Positions 52,420 through 62,078 are shown, counted from the first letter of the stretch. The stretch: DNA of 64,000 bases from Novosphingobium sp. PhB57 (GCF_004342985.1 NZ_SMBO01000004.1:1-64000); one strand, 5' to 3'. Notes: a model not told the origin generated them from the letters alone. Program-made: numbers and translations.

Positions 52420-53103
52420 CTAGAGTGCCAAGTCGGCGAGACGGGCCCGCAACTTAGGATCTGGCGCGACCCCCAGTTCGCTTCCCAGACGCTTTTCAAG
52501 CTCACGGAAACATCGCACGGCCAGAAAACGATTATGCTGCGCCAGGAATGCATCGATGAGCGCCTCTGCGGCAGATTCGCAGAGTGGTTCGGCAGCGAGT
52601 GCAGCGGCTCCTGCCTGTGAGGCAATCGTGGACATTCCGCTCGCCACCATCGTTCGGCAAGCAGCCTCGAGCGCTTGGACCCGCAGCAGGCGAAAGGAAT
52701 CCTGAACTCCGATCGTCCAGTCCTCATGCCAACCCGGCAAGATGTCTTCGGAAAGGAGCCTAATCTCCTCGATCGATAGCGCGCCGCCGCTGAGCGCGCG
52801 GTTTACTGCCAAATTCGCCGCACTGAGATCTGTTGCCGCATCGAGTGCGACGTCGTCGTTGCAGGCTTGAATCCAGCTTCGCGGGACATGCCACAAGGCC
52901 CGACGCAAATTCGCGCGGCCTGCCTCATCGGGAAGCTCCGGCCACATTTCCGCGGCCATATGGGCGCGCGACACCGTGCGGCATTTGATGGCAAGATAAG
53001 CGAGTATACGTTTGCTGGAAGATGACAGCCGCTCAGCCGGCAGTGTGCTGAAACCGCCGATCACATTGATTCTGACTCCCCCAAAACCCTCTACCTCTTC
53101 CAC
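52420..53103 (-). CDS. SARP/BTAD-type transcriptional regulator
   Basis: A 227-residue regulator of the SARP type: an OmpR-like winged helix at the N-terminus (INVIGGFSTLPAERLSSSSK, ILAYLAIKCRTVSRAHMAAEMWPE) followed by a bacterial transcriptional-activation (BTAD) helical-repeat domain (DILPGWHEDWTIGVQDSFRLL onward, ending GSELGVAPDPKLRARL). GTG 53103 is chosen because GGAG lies 7 bases before it; the frame runs open to 53196. It is on the same strand 229 bases upstream of the five-gene cluster, so it most likely activates it. The gap itself shows no gene and probably carries the cluster promoter. Confidence 0.85.
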   Translation of the reverse strand: MEEVEGFGGVRINVIGGFSTLPAERLSSSSKRILAYLAIKCRTVSRAHMAAEMWPELPDEAGRANLRRALWHVPRSWIQACNDDVALDAATDLSAANLAVNRALSGGALSIEEIRLLSEDILPGWHEDWTIGVQDSFRLLRVQALEAACRTMVASGMSTIASQAGAAALAAEPLCESAAEALIDAFLAQHNRFLAVRCFRELEKRLGSELGVAPDPKLRARLADLAL

Positions 53104-53710
53104 CCCCCGACTCCGCTTAGGCAACCCCCTTAAGTGGGTTGCGAGGTTTCGGCCGTAATTCCGGTCTGATCGGATTGTAAAATAAGCCTTTTTCAAAACT
53201 ATATATTATAAAAAAGTGCGTTCTCTGGCCCACCGACAATCGTCAGATTCATCATAACGATTTAATCATATCATCGCGGCAAAATAATCCCCAAATCCTA
53301 TCTGGGCGCATTTAACAAACGCCTCATCCAATACGGAGGATCAGATTTCATCAACGAAGAACACTTACGCGGACAACCATTGCAAGTATCTACGATCCGG
53401 CGCCTTCGTTCGGCAGCCAGGTTAATCCCCACCAGTTCGAACGCCAGCCCCGACGGCCCCCGCACTTGCACAATGCCTTCCGCAGCTGCGGCATAGCTCA
53501 ACCTTTCAGGCATCCTCTCCCAAACTATCAGGCCGGCTCATTCAGCGTTTTTTTTGGATGGACTAAGCATTGTTCTCCATTAGGTCCGGCAACATCTGAT
53601 CAGTGCGGCTTCATCCGCGGGTCCCATCAAACCAGCGTTCTTGATGGTTTGTGATCTGCTGACCGATCAGGCAGCATTACTGTCACAAAGGGTCCTTAAG
53701 GCGCCGCGAC
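53104..53710. other. Long AT-richer intergenic region, no gene seen
   Basis: About 600 bases, markedly AT-richer around 53190-53300 than the surroundings. It lies between the divergent SARP and sigma factor genes and so must contain both promoters. Short open frames on both strands lack ribosome-binding sites and recognisable products. Confidence 0.5.
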
Positions 53711-54214
53711 ATGGGTGCCACCACGTCCCTCTTGCGCGCGCAACGAGCAAATCTCCTGCAATACGTGGGACGGCAGGTTCGTGACTCCATGCTGAGCGAG
53801 GATATTGTCCAGGAGGCGTACCTGCGCTTGCTCAGCTTTGAGTCGAAGCCCGGCGGCGTGGTGAACGATCCCCCGGCTTTCCTTCGCCGGATCTCGCTGA
53901 ACCTGGTTCGCGATCATTTTCGCCGGACGAAGACCGCCCCTCATGTCGAACTGTCAGTGACGATCGCTTGCCCGATACCGACCGCCGACGTGCAACTGGA
54001 GCGCAAGCAACTCGTCGACCTGGTTTTCGAGATCCTCAAGGCTATGCCGAAGCTGCGCCGGGACGTCTTCATCCGCCGCCGGGTCAACGGAGAATCCGCA
54101 GGTGAAGTTGCTGAGGCTCTCGGTCTGTCTCCCAGCGCCGTGAGCAACCACGTTGCCCGCGCCGTACTGGATCTCGACGCCGCCATCGAAAAGATCGAAC
54201 AGCGTGCCTGCTAA
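53711..54214 (+). CDS. FecI-type ECF sigma factor
   Basis: A 167-residue sigma factor with region 2 (YVGRQVRDSMLSEDIVQEAYLRLL, AFLRRISLNLVRDHFRR) and region 4 (LKAMPKLRRDVFIRRRVNGESAGEVAEALGLSPSAVSNHVARAV). It is the first gene of a complete sigma/FecR/receptor set. The FecR-type gene overlaps it by 11 bases. I see no Fur-like palindrome upstream, in contrast to the FecI gene at 21946, so its control may not be by iron. Confidence 0.92.
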   Translation: MGATTSLLRAQRANLLQYVGRQVRDSMLSEDIVQEAYLRLLSFESKPGGVVNDPPAFLRRISLNLVRDHFRRTKTAPHVELSVTIACPIPTADVQLERKQLVDLVFEILKAMPKLRRDVFIRRRVNGESAGEVAEALGLSPSAVSNHVARAVLDLDAAIEKIEQRAC

Positions 54215-55133
54215 TCACGTCGATCCGATCAAGTGGACAGCCGCTCAGTGGGTGGAACGCCGGATGGACAATGATCCGTTCGAAGAGGACGCATTTGACA
54301 CCTGGATTGACCAGGACCCCCGCCATCAGACCGCGTTCGACGGGATGTGGCGTCGCATCATGGGTCCCGATATGGGAGCTGCCCTGCACGATTACGAGCT
54401 GCGCAGGAAGGCGCGCCGCAAAGCTGTTGCCAGTGCGGCAGCGATCCTTCTCATCGCAGTTGGCGGCTACAAGGCCATGCCGCTGATCGAGATGCGGATG
54501 GCGGATGCCCATCAGTTTGCAGCGGCCGACGGCACGGTGCGTGAGGTCGTCCTGGAAGATGGCACCCGTTTGACGCTGGGCGGAGGCACGAATGTGACTG
54601 TCCGCTATACCCGCCATGACCGTGTGATCGAGCTCGGTCAGGGCGCGCTGTTCGCCAATGTCCACCATGACGAAGACCGACCGTTCCGGATCGAGACCGG
54701 TGACGCCGAGATCGTCGATATCGGCACCAGTTTTGAAGTGGTCAGCAAGGCGGCACATGTCAGGGTGACGGTCGCCGCTGGTATCGTGGACGTGGCAAAG
54801 CGGGGCTGGTTCCAGAAGCCGACGAGGCTTGCTGCCAATCAGGCTGCCGTCCTCGATCGGAACGGCGTGAACCGCAGCGCCGATGTAGAGCCCGGTGATG
54901 TTGCGCCGTGGCGCGGTGAATGGGTCGAGTACAAAGCGAAGCCGCTGAAGGATGTCGTCGACGACTTGCGAAGCCTGTCATCAGTACCGATTGAATTCGC
55001 GCGCGAACAATTGGGCGCGCAGTCCGTGAGCGGCCGGATCCGGCTAACTGATCCGATGGGTCAGCTTGAAAATCTGTCCGTTGTCCAAGGATTCAATATC
55101 CGAAAGACAGACGACAGGATCATCATATACTGA
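54204..55133 (+). CDS. FecR-type anti-sigma regulator
   Basis: A 309-residue inner-membrane regulator. An N-terminal DUF4880-like part (AAQWVERRMDNDPFEEDAFDTWIDQDPRHQTAF) is followed by a transmembrane helix at about 76-92 (AVASAAAILLIAVGG) and the FecR periplasmic domain (VVLEDGTRLTLGGGTNVTV, GQGALFANVHHDEDRPFRI, IVDIGTSFEVV). A C-terminal STN-like segment with FNIRKTDDRIIIY ends it. GTG 54204 is the likely start, inside the end of the sigma gene; upstream residues belong to the antiphase. It passes the receptor's signal to the sigma factor. Confidence 0.9.
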   Translation: MPANHVDPIKWTAAQWVERRMDNDPFEEDAFDTWIDQDPRHQTAFDGMWRRIMGPDMGAALHDYELRRKARRKAVASAAAILLIAVGGYKAMPLIEMRMADAHQFAAADGTVREVVLEDGTRLTLGGGTNVTVRYTRHDRVIELGQGALFANVHHDEDRPFRIETGDAEIVDIGTSFEVVSKAAHVRVTVAAGIVDVAKRGWFQKPTRLAANQAAVLDRNGVNRSADVEPGDVAPWRGEWVEYKAKPLKDVVDDLRSLSSVPIEFAREQLGAQSVSGRIRLTDPMGQLENLSVVQGFNIRKTDDRIIIY

Positions 55134-55260
55134 CCTATTCTCATTTCATGAAATTGAAATAAAAATGCCTTCAAAACGTAAAAACAAAAATTGTGAAATT
55201 CTTGGTGAAACCCCGTCTTTGGTCTGAACTCGTTTATCGAAACGCAGGGGGAACACCAAA

Positions 55261-58200
55261 GTGACAGCTTTCAAGACCGCGCTCCGTACGAGCGTTACTG
55301 CCTTCGCACTGACCATCGGCGCCGTATGCGCAGCCTCGCCCGCCATCGCACAGAGCAGGATTTCCCTGCCATCGGCCAGCCTTGAGGATTCCATCAACAC
55401 GCTGTCGCGCCAGGCAGGCGTCCAGATCCTCGTCAATCACACGCTGGTGCAGGGCAGGAAGGCGCCCGCGATCAAGGGGGCGGCGTCGGCCGATGCGGCG
55501 CTGAACGAACTGCTGCGAGGGTCGGGCCTGACTTACGAGAAGCGGGAAGGCACTTATCTCGTCGTCCGTGGCTCTGTTCCCGCTCCCGCGCGTGCCGTTT
55601 CTGCGGTTCCGGCGCGCAAGGTATCCGTAGCCGCGCAGACCACGCCGGCCCTGACCGCCGACAACAGCGCCGTTGCCGAGGATATCGTCGTCTCCGGCTA
55701 CCGCCGCAGTCTCGATGAAGCGATCGACATGAAGCGCGCTACAGTGGGCTTCTCGGATTCGATCGTCGCTACCGACATCGCCGATTTCCCCGAGCAGAAC
55801 CTCTCCGAAGCGCTGCAGCGCATTCCCGGCGTGACCATCGAGCGCAACAAGGGCCTCGGCACGCGCGTCAACGTGCGCGGTCTGCCAACCGAATTCACGT
55901 TCGTCTCGATCAACAAGCTCGCCACCGCTACGGGGTCCGGCGGGCGCGCCGTCGAGTTCGACATGTTCGCGTCCGAACTGATGCAATCGGTCACTGTCCA
56001 GAAGTCGCCCACCGCGGCGGACGAAGAAGGTGGCATCGCCGGGTCGGTCTACATTCGCACCGCCCGCCCGTTCGACACGCCCGGTCGGCGCCTTGTTGGC
56101 AGCGCAGAAGGCGCCTACAATTCCATCTCCGAGAAGATCGACCCGAGCGCTTCCTTCCTCGCCAGCGATACCTTCGGCGATTTCGGCGTACTCGTCTCGG
56201 TCGCCAAGCAGCAACGCACCAATCGTACGGATTCAAACTCGGGCATCAACTTCCGCCCGATAGCGCGCTGGACCGATCGTACGGGAACGACCTATCGCAA
56301 CCAGGCGATCTCCGTGCTTCAGCGCGACGCGGACATTACCTTCTCGAATGCCGACAAGAACCGCATCGTGTTCCTCGATAAGGTTGGCGACAGGGTCTAT
56401 CGGAACGATCAGGATCGCCTTGGCCTTTCCGGTTCGGTGCAGTACCAGCCCAGCAAGAATTTCAACCTCGTGTTCGATGCGTTCGTGGGTTCCTACAAGA
56501 CGCACGAAGACGAATATGACGCCGCAGGCTATTCTGCGTCCAGCAACTCCACGCTCGATACGATCCACGAATTCGACGCCACGACGCTGTCCGACGCGGG
56601 CATCGTGGTGCTGAAGGACGTCTCCTACACCAACACCCAGCATGAATTCCTGAGCAAGGAATATATCAACAAGACCGACTATCGCCAGTTCGGCGGCGAG
56701 ATGAACTGGACGCTCGGCCAGCTGTCGATAAATGCGCTGGCCGGCTACTCCGGCGCGACCAAGACGCTCGACTTTGCCAACCTCAAGCATGTCGCCTATG
56801 CCCCCTCCCGCACGCGCTACACCGAGACCGGCGGCGAGACGATCCCCAGCGCCGCGGCGGGCACGATCGACATGTACGATGCGCCGAACTCCTATCTTTT
56901 CGAAGCCTATGAGACGACGCGCGAGCGGATCAAGGACGACAAATATGCAGCGCAGCTCGATCTGAGCTACGAGTTCGGCCCCTCCATCTTCAAGCGCTTC
57001 AGCTTCGGCGGCCGGTACACGAACAAGACCAACGAACGTGAATATGGCGAAGAGAAGATCCAGGGCCCCACGCGCGGCAGCACCGCCTATGTGAACCTGC
57101 GCAGGCTTTCTGACAGTCCGCTCACCAGCGTGACGGACATCGTCGGCGGCAAGTCCTATCAGGCGCGGGACATCGACTGGGCGCAGGTCTCGAACGAATA
57201 TGCCCGCGAATTCTTCCGCCCTGACGGCTTCGTGACGCCTTTCAGCAACGCGAACTATTACAAGGTGAAGGAAGAAGTGCTGGCGGGATATGCGATGCTC
57301 GATCTCGAATTCGACGCGCCTGTCCCCATCTTCGTCAATCTGGGCGGTCGCTACCTGCACACCGCGATCCATTCAGAGGGCTTCCACCAGGTCCAGAACG
57401 CAAACGGCAGCACCGGACTGACCCCCGAGCCGGTCTCCAGCAAGGGGAGCTACTCGAAGTTCCTGCCCTCGTTCAACGCACACGCCGAACTGACGGACAG
57501 CCTCATCCTGCGCGCGGCCGCGTCGCAAACGCTGATCCGTCCTGCCCTCACCGATCTCGCCTACAAGCGGACCGCGAGCTATAGCAGCTATCGCTACACC
57601 GACGGCAATCCGGGCCTGAAGCCGACTTTGGCCGACCAGTGGGAAGTGGGCGCCGAGAAGTATTTCGACCGTGGCGGTATTCTTGCCGCGTCCTACTTCT
57701 GGAAGAAGATCAAGGGCGTCGTCCAGAACGAGCTGACCGGCGTGGTGCCCGGTGTGACCGTGCTGAACGCCAACGGCACGGTGAACGGCGTCTACGACTT
57801 CGACGTCTATCAGCCGGTAAATGCCGAAGGCTCCTATGACGTCAGCGGCATCGAGCTGAACGCAGTGATCCCGTTTGTCATGATCGCCGACTGGGCGGAC
57901 GGTTTCGGCATCAATGCCAACGTGACCTTCCTGGACAGCTCGCTGACCGGCGAGTCCGATCTGGGCATCCCGACCTCGCCGATCGGTCTTTCGAACAACA
58001 CCTACAACGCGACCGTATTCTACGACAAGGGTCCGATCTCGCTGCGCCTGTCCTACAATCGCAAGGGCAAATATGTGGAGCGTATCGAGCGCAACATGTA
58101 TCCGGTCTATCGCAATGCCTATGGCCAGTTCGACTTCTCCGCGAGCTACCAGCTGACCCCCAACTTCCGCGTGGAACTGCAGGGCATCAACGTCGGTAAT

Positions 58201-58296
58201 GCCAAGACGACCGGCTATACGATGGACCCTGCCTTCCCGACTACCTACGAGTTTTCGGGAAGCCGCATCAGCCTGGGCGTGCGCGCGCAGCTCTGA
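55261..58296 (+). CDS. TonB-dependent receptor with signalling domain (Caulobacter/sphingomonad type)
   Basis: A 1011-residue outer-membrane receptor. The signal peptide ends near AIAQS. The STN domain lies at about 35-105 (LPSASLEDSINTLSRQAGVQILVN, LLRGSGLTYEKREGTYLVV). A linker and TonB box (EDIVVSGYRRSLDEAIDMKR) lead into the plug (DFPEQNLSEALQRIPGVTIER, TRVNVRGLPTEF, MQSVTVQKSPTAADEEGGIAG). The large barrel ends RISLGVRAQL. Such long receptors usually take up carbohydrate-like or other organic substrates. GTG 55261 has AGGGGG upstream. The 127-base leader is AT-rich and includes a TTTCATGAAA palindrome. A secreted phosphatase follows, so a phosphorylated ligand is possible. Confidence 0.95.
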   Translation: MTAFKTALRTSVTAFALTIGAVCAASPAIAQSRISLPSASLEDSINTLSRQAGVQILVNHTLVQGRKAPAIKGAASADAALNELLRGSGLTYEKREGTYLVVRGSVPAPARAVSAVPARKVSVAAQTTPALTADNSAVAEDIVVSGYRRSLDEAIDMKRATVGFSDSIVATDIADFPEQNLSEALQRIPGVTIERNKGLGTRVNVRGLPTEFTFVSINKLATATGSGGRAVEFDMFASELMQSVTVQKSPTAADEEGGIAGSVYIRTARPFDTPGRRLVGSAEGAYNSISEKIDPSASFLASDTFGDFGVLVSVAKQQRTNRTDSNSGINFRPIARWTDRTGTTYRNQAISVLQRDADITFSNADKNRIVFLDKVGDRVYRNDQDRLGLSGSVQYQPSKNFNLVFDAFVGSYKTHEDEYDAAGYSASSNSTLDTIHEFDATTLSDAGIVVLKDVSYTNTQHEFLSKEYINKTDYRQFGGEMNWTLGQLSINALAGYSGATKTLDFANLKHVAYAPSRTRYTETGGETIPSAAAGTIDMYDAPNSYLFEAYETTRERIKDDKYAAQLDLSYEFGPSIFKRFSFGGRYTNKTNEREYGEEKIQGPTRGSTAYVNLRRLSDSPLTSVTDIVGGKSYQARDIDWAQVSNEYAREFFRPDGFVTPFSNANYYKVKEEVLAGYAMLDLEFDAPVPIFVNLGGRYLHTAIHSEGFHQVQNANGSTGLTPEPVSSKGSYSKFLPSFNAHAELTDSLILRAAASQTLIRPALTDLAYKRTASYSSYRYTDGNPGLKPTLADQWEVGAEKYFDRGGILAASYFWKKIKGVVQNELTGVVPGVTVLNANGTVNGVYDFDVYQPVNAEGSYDVSGIELNAVIPFVMIADWADGFGINANVTFLDSSLTGESDLGIPTSPIGLSNNTYNATVFYDKGPISLRLSYNRKGKYVERIERNMYPVYRNAYGQFDFSASYQLTPNFRVELQGINVGNAKTTGYTMDPAFPTTYEFSGSRISLGVRAQL

Positions 58297-58310
58297 TCAC
58301 ATGACCTTAC

Positions 58311-58343
58311 CGGGCCGGCGCGTGATCGATTTGCGCCGGCCCG
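58311..58343 (+). terminator. Terminator-like hairpin after the receptor gene
   Basis: CGGGCCGGCGC (58311-58321) pairs perfectly with GCGCCGGCCCG (58333-58343) across an 11-base loop, 14 bases past the receptor stop. The T-run is poor, so readthrough into the phosphatase gene 37 bases later is possible. Confidence 0.6.
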
Positions 58344-58379
58344 CTTTCATCCGCCTCACGCTTTGGAGTGTCTAACCCG

Positions 58380-59786
58380 ATGATCTCGCGCCTCGCCATT
58401 GCCGCTACTTTCACCCTTTCGTGCCAGCCTGCGCTCGCGCAGGAGGCAGCACCCGATCTGTCGCGCGCCGCGCGCGGCGATGTACGCGCGCCGGGCGGCG
58501 CCCGGCGCCTCCCCGGAGACATGCGCGCGACGTACGCGAGGCTTGCGGCGGAGGGCGATGTGCGCAACGTCATCCTCCTCATCGGCGATGGCATGGGCGA
58601 TTCCGAGATCACGCTCGCGCGCAACTATGCCGAGGGCGCCGGCGGCTATTTCAAGGGCATCGACGCTCTGCCCTTCACCGGCCAATACACCCATTACTCG
58701 CTCGATCGAGAAACCGGCAAACCGGACTATGTGACGGACAGCGCCGCCTCGGCAACGGCATGGGCCTCGGGTGTCAAGAGCTATAACGGCGCGATCGGGG
58801 TGGACATTGACGGCAAGCCGCACAAGACGCTGCTCGAAATGGCCAAGGCATCGGGCTATGCCACCGGGGACGTATCGACCGCCGAAATTCAGGACGCGAC
58901 ACCTGCCGCCCAGATCGCGCACGTCACGCAGCGTAAATGCTACGCGCCGACATCCACACTGAAGGCCTGCCCGCAGAATGCGCTGGAGAATGGCGGGGCG
59001 GGATCGATCACCGAGCAGATGCTGAATACGCGTGCGGATCTCGTCCTGGGTGGCGGCGCCGCCAGCTTTGCCGAGAAGGCGGCCGTGGGCAAATGGAAGG
59101 GCAAGACGCTGGCGCAGCAGGCCCAGGAGCGCGGCTATCGCATCGTGCGCAACGCTGCCGACCTCAATGCCGTGACCCGCGCGGACGACAGGCAACCGCT
59201 AATCGGTATTTTCGCGGAGGGTAACATGCCCGTGCGCTGGACTGGTCCGAAAGCCAGCTTCCACGGCAATATCGACAAACCCGCGATCACCTGCCAGCCC
59301 AATGCCGAGCGCACGGAAACATTGCCGACGCTCGCAAACATGACGCGCAAGGCGATCTCCCTGCTCAAGAGCAATCCTAAGGGCTTCTTCCTTCAAGTCG
59401 AGGGCGCATCGATCGACAAGCAGGATCACGCCGCCAACCCCTGCGGCCAGATCGGCGAGACGGTCGACCTTGACGAGGCCGTGCAGGCCGCGCTCGCTTT
59501 CGCCCGCACCGATGGACACACTCTGGTGATCGTCACGGCCGACCACGCCCACACCAGCCAGATCGTGGGCAACGGCACCAAGGCACCGGGCCTGACCGCA
59601 GCGCTCAATACGCGCGAGGGCGGCGTGATGACCGTAAACTACGGCACGGCTGAAGAAGGGTCACAGGGCCATACCGGCACACAGCTACGGATCGCTGCTT
59701 ATGGCCCGCGAGCGGTGAACGTGAGCGGCCTGCTCGACCAGACCGACCTGCACTACATAATCAGGAACGCGCTCGGACTCGACTGA
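58380..59786 (+). CDS. phoA: Periplasmic alkaline phosphatase, close to enterobacterial PhoA
   Basis: A 468-residue secreted phosphomonoesterase with a signal peptide ending near ALAQE. The catalytic block [14 protein letters not shown], metal-site segments [30 protein letters not shown] and [10 protein letters not shown], and GNMPVRW follow E. coli PhoA almost residue by residue, including its Cys pairs. Such closeness is unusual in a sphingomonad, which suggests transfer. ATG 58380 is used; a GTG at 58368 in frame is an alternative. It lies behind the sigma/FecR/receptor set and may be co-induced. Confidence 0.95.
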   Translation: MISRLAIAATFTLSCQPALAQEAAPDLSRAARGDVRAPGGARRLPGDMRATYARLAAEGDVRNVILLIGDGMGDSEITLARNYAEGAGGYFKGIDALPFTGQYTHYSLDRETGKPDYVTDSAASATAWASGVKSYNGAIGVDIDGKPHKTLLEMAKASGYATGDVSTAEIQDATPAAQIAHVTQRKCYAPTSTLKACPQNALENGGAGSITEQMLNTRADLVLGGGAASFAEKAAVGKWKGKTLAQQAQERGYRIVRNAADLNAVTRADDRQPLIGIFAEGNMPVRWTGPKASFHGNIDKPAITCQPNAERTETLPTLANMTRKAISLLKSNPKGFFLQVEGASIDKQDHAANPCGQIGETVDLDEAVQAALAFARTDGHTLVIVTADHAHTSQIVGNGTKAPGLTAALNTREGGVMTVNYGTAEEGSQGHTGTQLRIAAYGPRAVNVSGLLDQTDLHYIIRNALGLD

Positions 59787-60180
59787 GCGCGCTTGTATGC
59801 GCTGAGCAAGTATTCAAGGTCATCCAAGACCAGATAGTTTGGAATCCCTCTTCCTCCCATCTGGTCTTGGAGCATGCAAAGGCGCTGATTGCCGTGCACC
59901 TGTCAGCGTTACAAATGGCTGGTTCAACAAAAGGCTGACTTTCAGACCACCAACGCCGAATATCTTGAGCTGGTCGCGAGCTGCCAATCCCACCCCGCCA
60001 AGAGACTTCGCCGATAGGAAAGAATTTCCAGATTGGTCGAATGCGACCGGGGTATGACTATCATTCGCATCATGCAATTTGGCTATGCCGATCGGCGGGC
60101 GCGTTCATGGAGGGCACAAGAGCGCTTTGTGAGGGCCCGCTTGCCTCGCGACAGGCCAATTCGTGGAACGCCTCCCTCCA
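59787..60180. other. Intergenic between convergent genes, holds a long hairpin
   Basis: About 390 bases between the phosphatase stop (+) and the MFS transporter stop (-). Apart from the 12-bp inverted repeat listed separately, I see no gene, RNA or mobile-element end. Confidence 0.5.
59824..59870. repeat. 12-bp perfect inverted repeat behind phoA
   Basis: CCAAGACCAGAT (59824-59835) and ATCTGGTCTTGG (59859-59870) flank a 23-base centre. It starts 38 bases past the phoA stop, and could be a terminator stem or the end of a small element. Confidence 0.6.
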
Positions 60181-61518
60181 TTACCCTTTCAACGACGCAG
60201 CTTCTTCCAGGCTGAGCGATGCCGTTTCCGGTGCCAACAACAGCGAAACGATCAGCCCGAGGAAGGTGATGGCGGCCGCGACGAGCATAGTGTTGCCGAT
60301 TCCGATCATTTCCAGCGACACCGGAACCAACCATGTTCCCGCCGACGAGCTGAGTGCCGCCAACGATGCGCCTACGCCGACGGCGGCCGTGCGAATCTCG
60401 GTGGGAAACAGTTCGTTCGGGTAGACGATTTCCAGAACCTGGGCGCCGCCGATGAACAGGGCGTAGAGGCCGAACAGTGCAAGCACCAGCCATCCCGGCG
60501 CGTTCGGAAACAGGCCGAGCCCCAGCAGGCCCAGGCCGGACCACAGGAAGCTGTTGATGATCAGCGTGCGCCGGCCGATGAAATTGATCAGCCAGGTCGC
60601 GATCATGCAGCCAAGCGCAAGCAGCAAGGTGATCGCCATCGACCCGTAAGACGCCATGGCGCCCGTCAGATGCAGGGCCGCAAACAGCCTGGGGACGAAG
60701 GCATAGAGCGCGAACATCGGCACGACGGCGCAAGCCCAGAAGACGATCACGAAGAAGATCCGCTTCCCATATCCCGCGCGGATCGCATTCAGGAAGGTCA
60801 TCTTCCGCATCGAAGCTTCCTCGCCGATATTGCGCAGCGAGAAGGCCGGCCCATAGATCTTCCTGATGACGCGTTCCGCTTCGTCCCGTCGCCCCTTGCT
60901 GAGGAGCCAGCGCGGCGATTCCGGCGCGCCCAGTCGCAGGAGCAGCATGGTCGCCGCCAGTATCGCGGGGCTGGCCATGATATGGCGCCAAGCCCCCTGC
61001 CCCCAGGTTTCCAGCACGACGTTACCGGCGATGTAGGCCAGAGCGGCGCCCACGAACCACATGACCGTCAGCAGCGACAGCCTTGAGCCCCGACTTTTCT
61101 GCGGCAGAAATTCCGTCAACAGGGAGCCGGCAGAGGTATATTCGATACCCACAGCCAAGCCGGACATCACTCTCAAGACAGCCATCGCGTGACTGCTATC
61201 CACCCAGTACATGGAGAGCGAGACGAGCAGGATGATCGACGGCCCCATGAAATAGGGCTTTCGGCGCCCGAACCGTCCCGTCAGCCATCCGCCGACAAAG
61301 CCGCCGAAGAACACACCGAGCAGTTCCATGGCCGCAACCATGCCCTGCTCGTTGCCGCTGAGGCCGAGGGCGGTCGAAATCGGGATCGTCGCAACGCCGA
61401 TGACGCTGACGATATAGCCGACCATGGTCCAGCCGATACAGGCGCTGAGCGTCAGCTTTTGATGGAAACGATTGATCGCAACGTCGTCGATAAGGATCGG
61501 AGTTTGGGGGGAATGCAT
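60181..61518 (-). CDS. MFS transporter, sugar-porter-like subgroup
   Basis: A 445-residue inner-membrane transporter with 12 predicted helices. MFS signatures are seen after helix 2 (GGWLTGRFGRRKPYF) and in the second half (NFIGRRTLI), with PESPRWLLSKGRRDEAERVI after helix 6, as in sugar and organic-acid porters. ATG 61518 has CAGGAGAG upstream. The frame is open further to 61626, but that part overlaps the YbaK gene end. It is the last gene of a minus-strand series with aldehyde dehydrogenase, porin and YbaK-like genes. Substrate unknown. Confidence 0.9.
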   Translation of the reverse strand: MHSPQTPILIDDVAINRFHQKLTLSACIGWTMVGYIVSVIGVATIPISTALGLSGNEQGMVAAMELLGVFFGGFVGGWLTGRFGRRKPYFMGPSIILLVSLSMYWVDSSHAMAVLRVMSGLAVGIEYTSAGSLLTEFLPQKSRGSRLSLLTVMWFVGAALAYIAGNVVLETWGQGAWRHIMASPAILAATMLLLRLGAPESPRWLLSKGRRDEAERVIRKIYGPAFSLRNIGEEASMRKMTFLNAIRAGYGKRIFFVIVFWACAVVPMFALYAFVPRLFAALHLTGAMASYGSMAITLLLALGCMIATWLINFIGRRTLIINSFLWSGLGLLGLGLFPNAPGWLVLALFGLYALFIGGAQVLEIVYPNELFPTEIRTAAVGVGASLAALSSSAGTWLVPVSLEMIGIGNTMLVAAAITFLGLIVSLLLAPETASLSLEEAASLKG

Positions 61519-61577
61519 GGGCTCTCCTGGCTGGGGAGTGTCGCTGGTTTCAGCATTGGATCGGATCGGCAGGTGGC

Positions 61578-62060
61578 TCATGGCAGGGCGATCACTTTGG
61601 TTTCGACGCCTTTCGCGCGAAGCCATGCTTCCAGCGCGCCGAACGGCAGGGCGATCGTCGCCGTGTTGCGCAGCGGGTGAACCGCGATCCGCCGAGCCTC
61701 CCGGAATGCCGCCTCGAAAACGACAGTGACTTCGCCAGCAGCGTTCGCGGCGGCCAACGGCGTCACCGAACCCGGCGTGACATGCAACAGGCGCTCCATG
61801 TCCTCCGGCTTGGCGAACGAGAACTTGCCCGCGCCCAGCAACTGGGCAAAAGCCTTGAGATCCGCCCGCCGATCGCTCGGCAGCGTCACCAGCCAGAATT
61901 TGCCCTGCTTGTCCTTGAGAAACAGGTTCTTGGTATGGGCTGCCGGCAGTGCCTGATGGATCGCCGCGCTTTCCTCGACCGTATGTACGGCCGGGTGCTC
62001 CAGCCGTTCGAGCGCGATGCCCTGCTGCGCGAATTCTGCATAGATATCGTCTTCGCTCAT
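61578..62060 (-). CDS. YbaK/ProX-type aminoacyl-tRNA deacylase
   Basis: A 160-residue cytoplasmic protein of the YbaK/ProX editing family, which hydrolyses mischarged tRNAs. Visible features are HPAVHTVEES, the catalytic-type Lys in HTKNLFLKDKQGKFWLVTLP, SFAKPEDMERLLHVTPGSVTPLAA and HPLRNTATIAL. These fit the ProX (PrdX) branch that deacylates Ala-tRNAPro. ATG 62060 (MSEDD) is preferred because GAGG lies 9 bases upstream; ATG 62075 is an alternative. It lies 18 bases behind the porin gene, an unusual place for a translation-quality enzyme. Confidence 0.92.
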   Translation of the reverse strand: MSEDDIYAEFAQQGIALERLEHPAVHTVEESAAIHQALPAAHTKNLFLKDKQGKFWLVTLPSDRRADLKAFAQLLGAGKFSFAKPEDMERLLHVTPGSVTPLAAANAAGEVTVVFEAAFREARRIAVHPLRNTATIALPFGALEAWLRAKGVETKVIALP

Positions 62061-62078
62061 GGCGAATATCCTCATCCG

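Noticed and set aside
43933..53103. Reading the cluster as a contractile injection or type VI system
   Set aside because: No sheath, tube, baseplate, spike or ATPase gene is in the window, so only lytic-type proteins support it; kept as an unknown system instead.
53298..53654. Small open frames in the AT-richer gap before the sigma factor
   Set aside because: No ribosome-binding sites, and composition unlike neighbouring genes.
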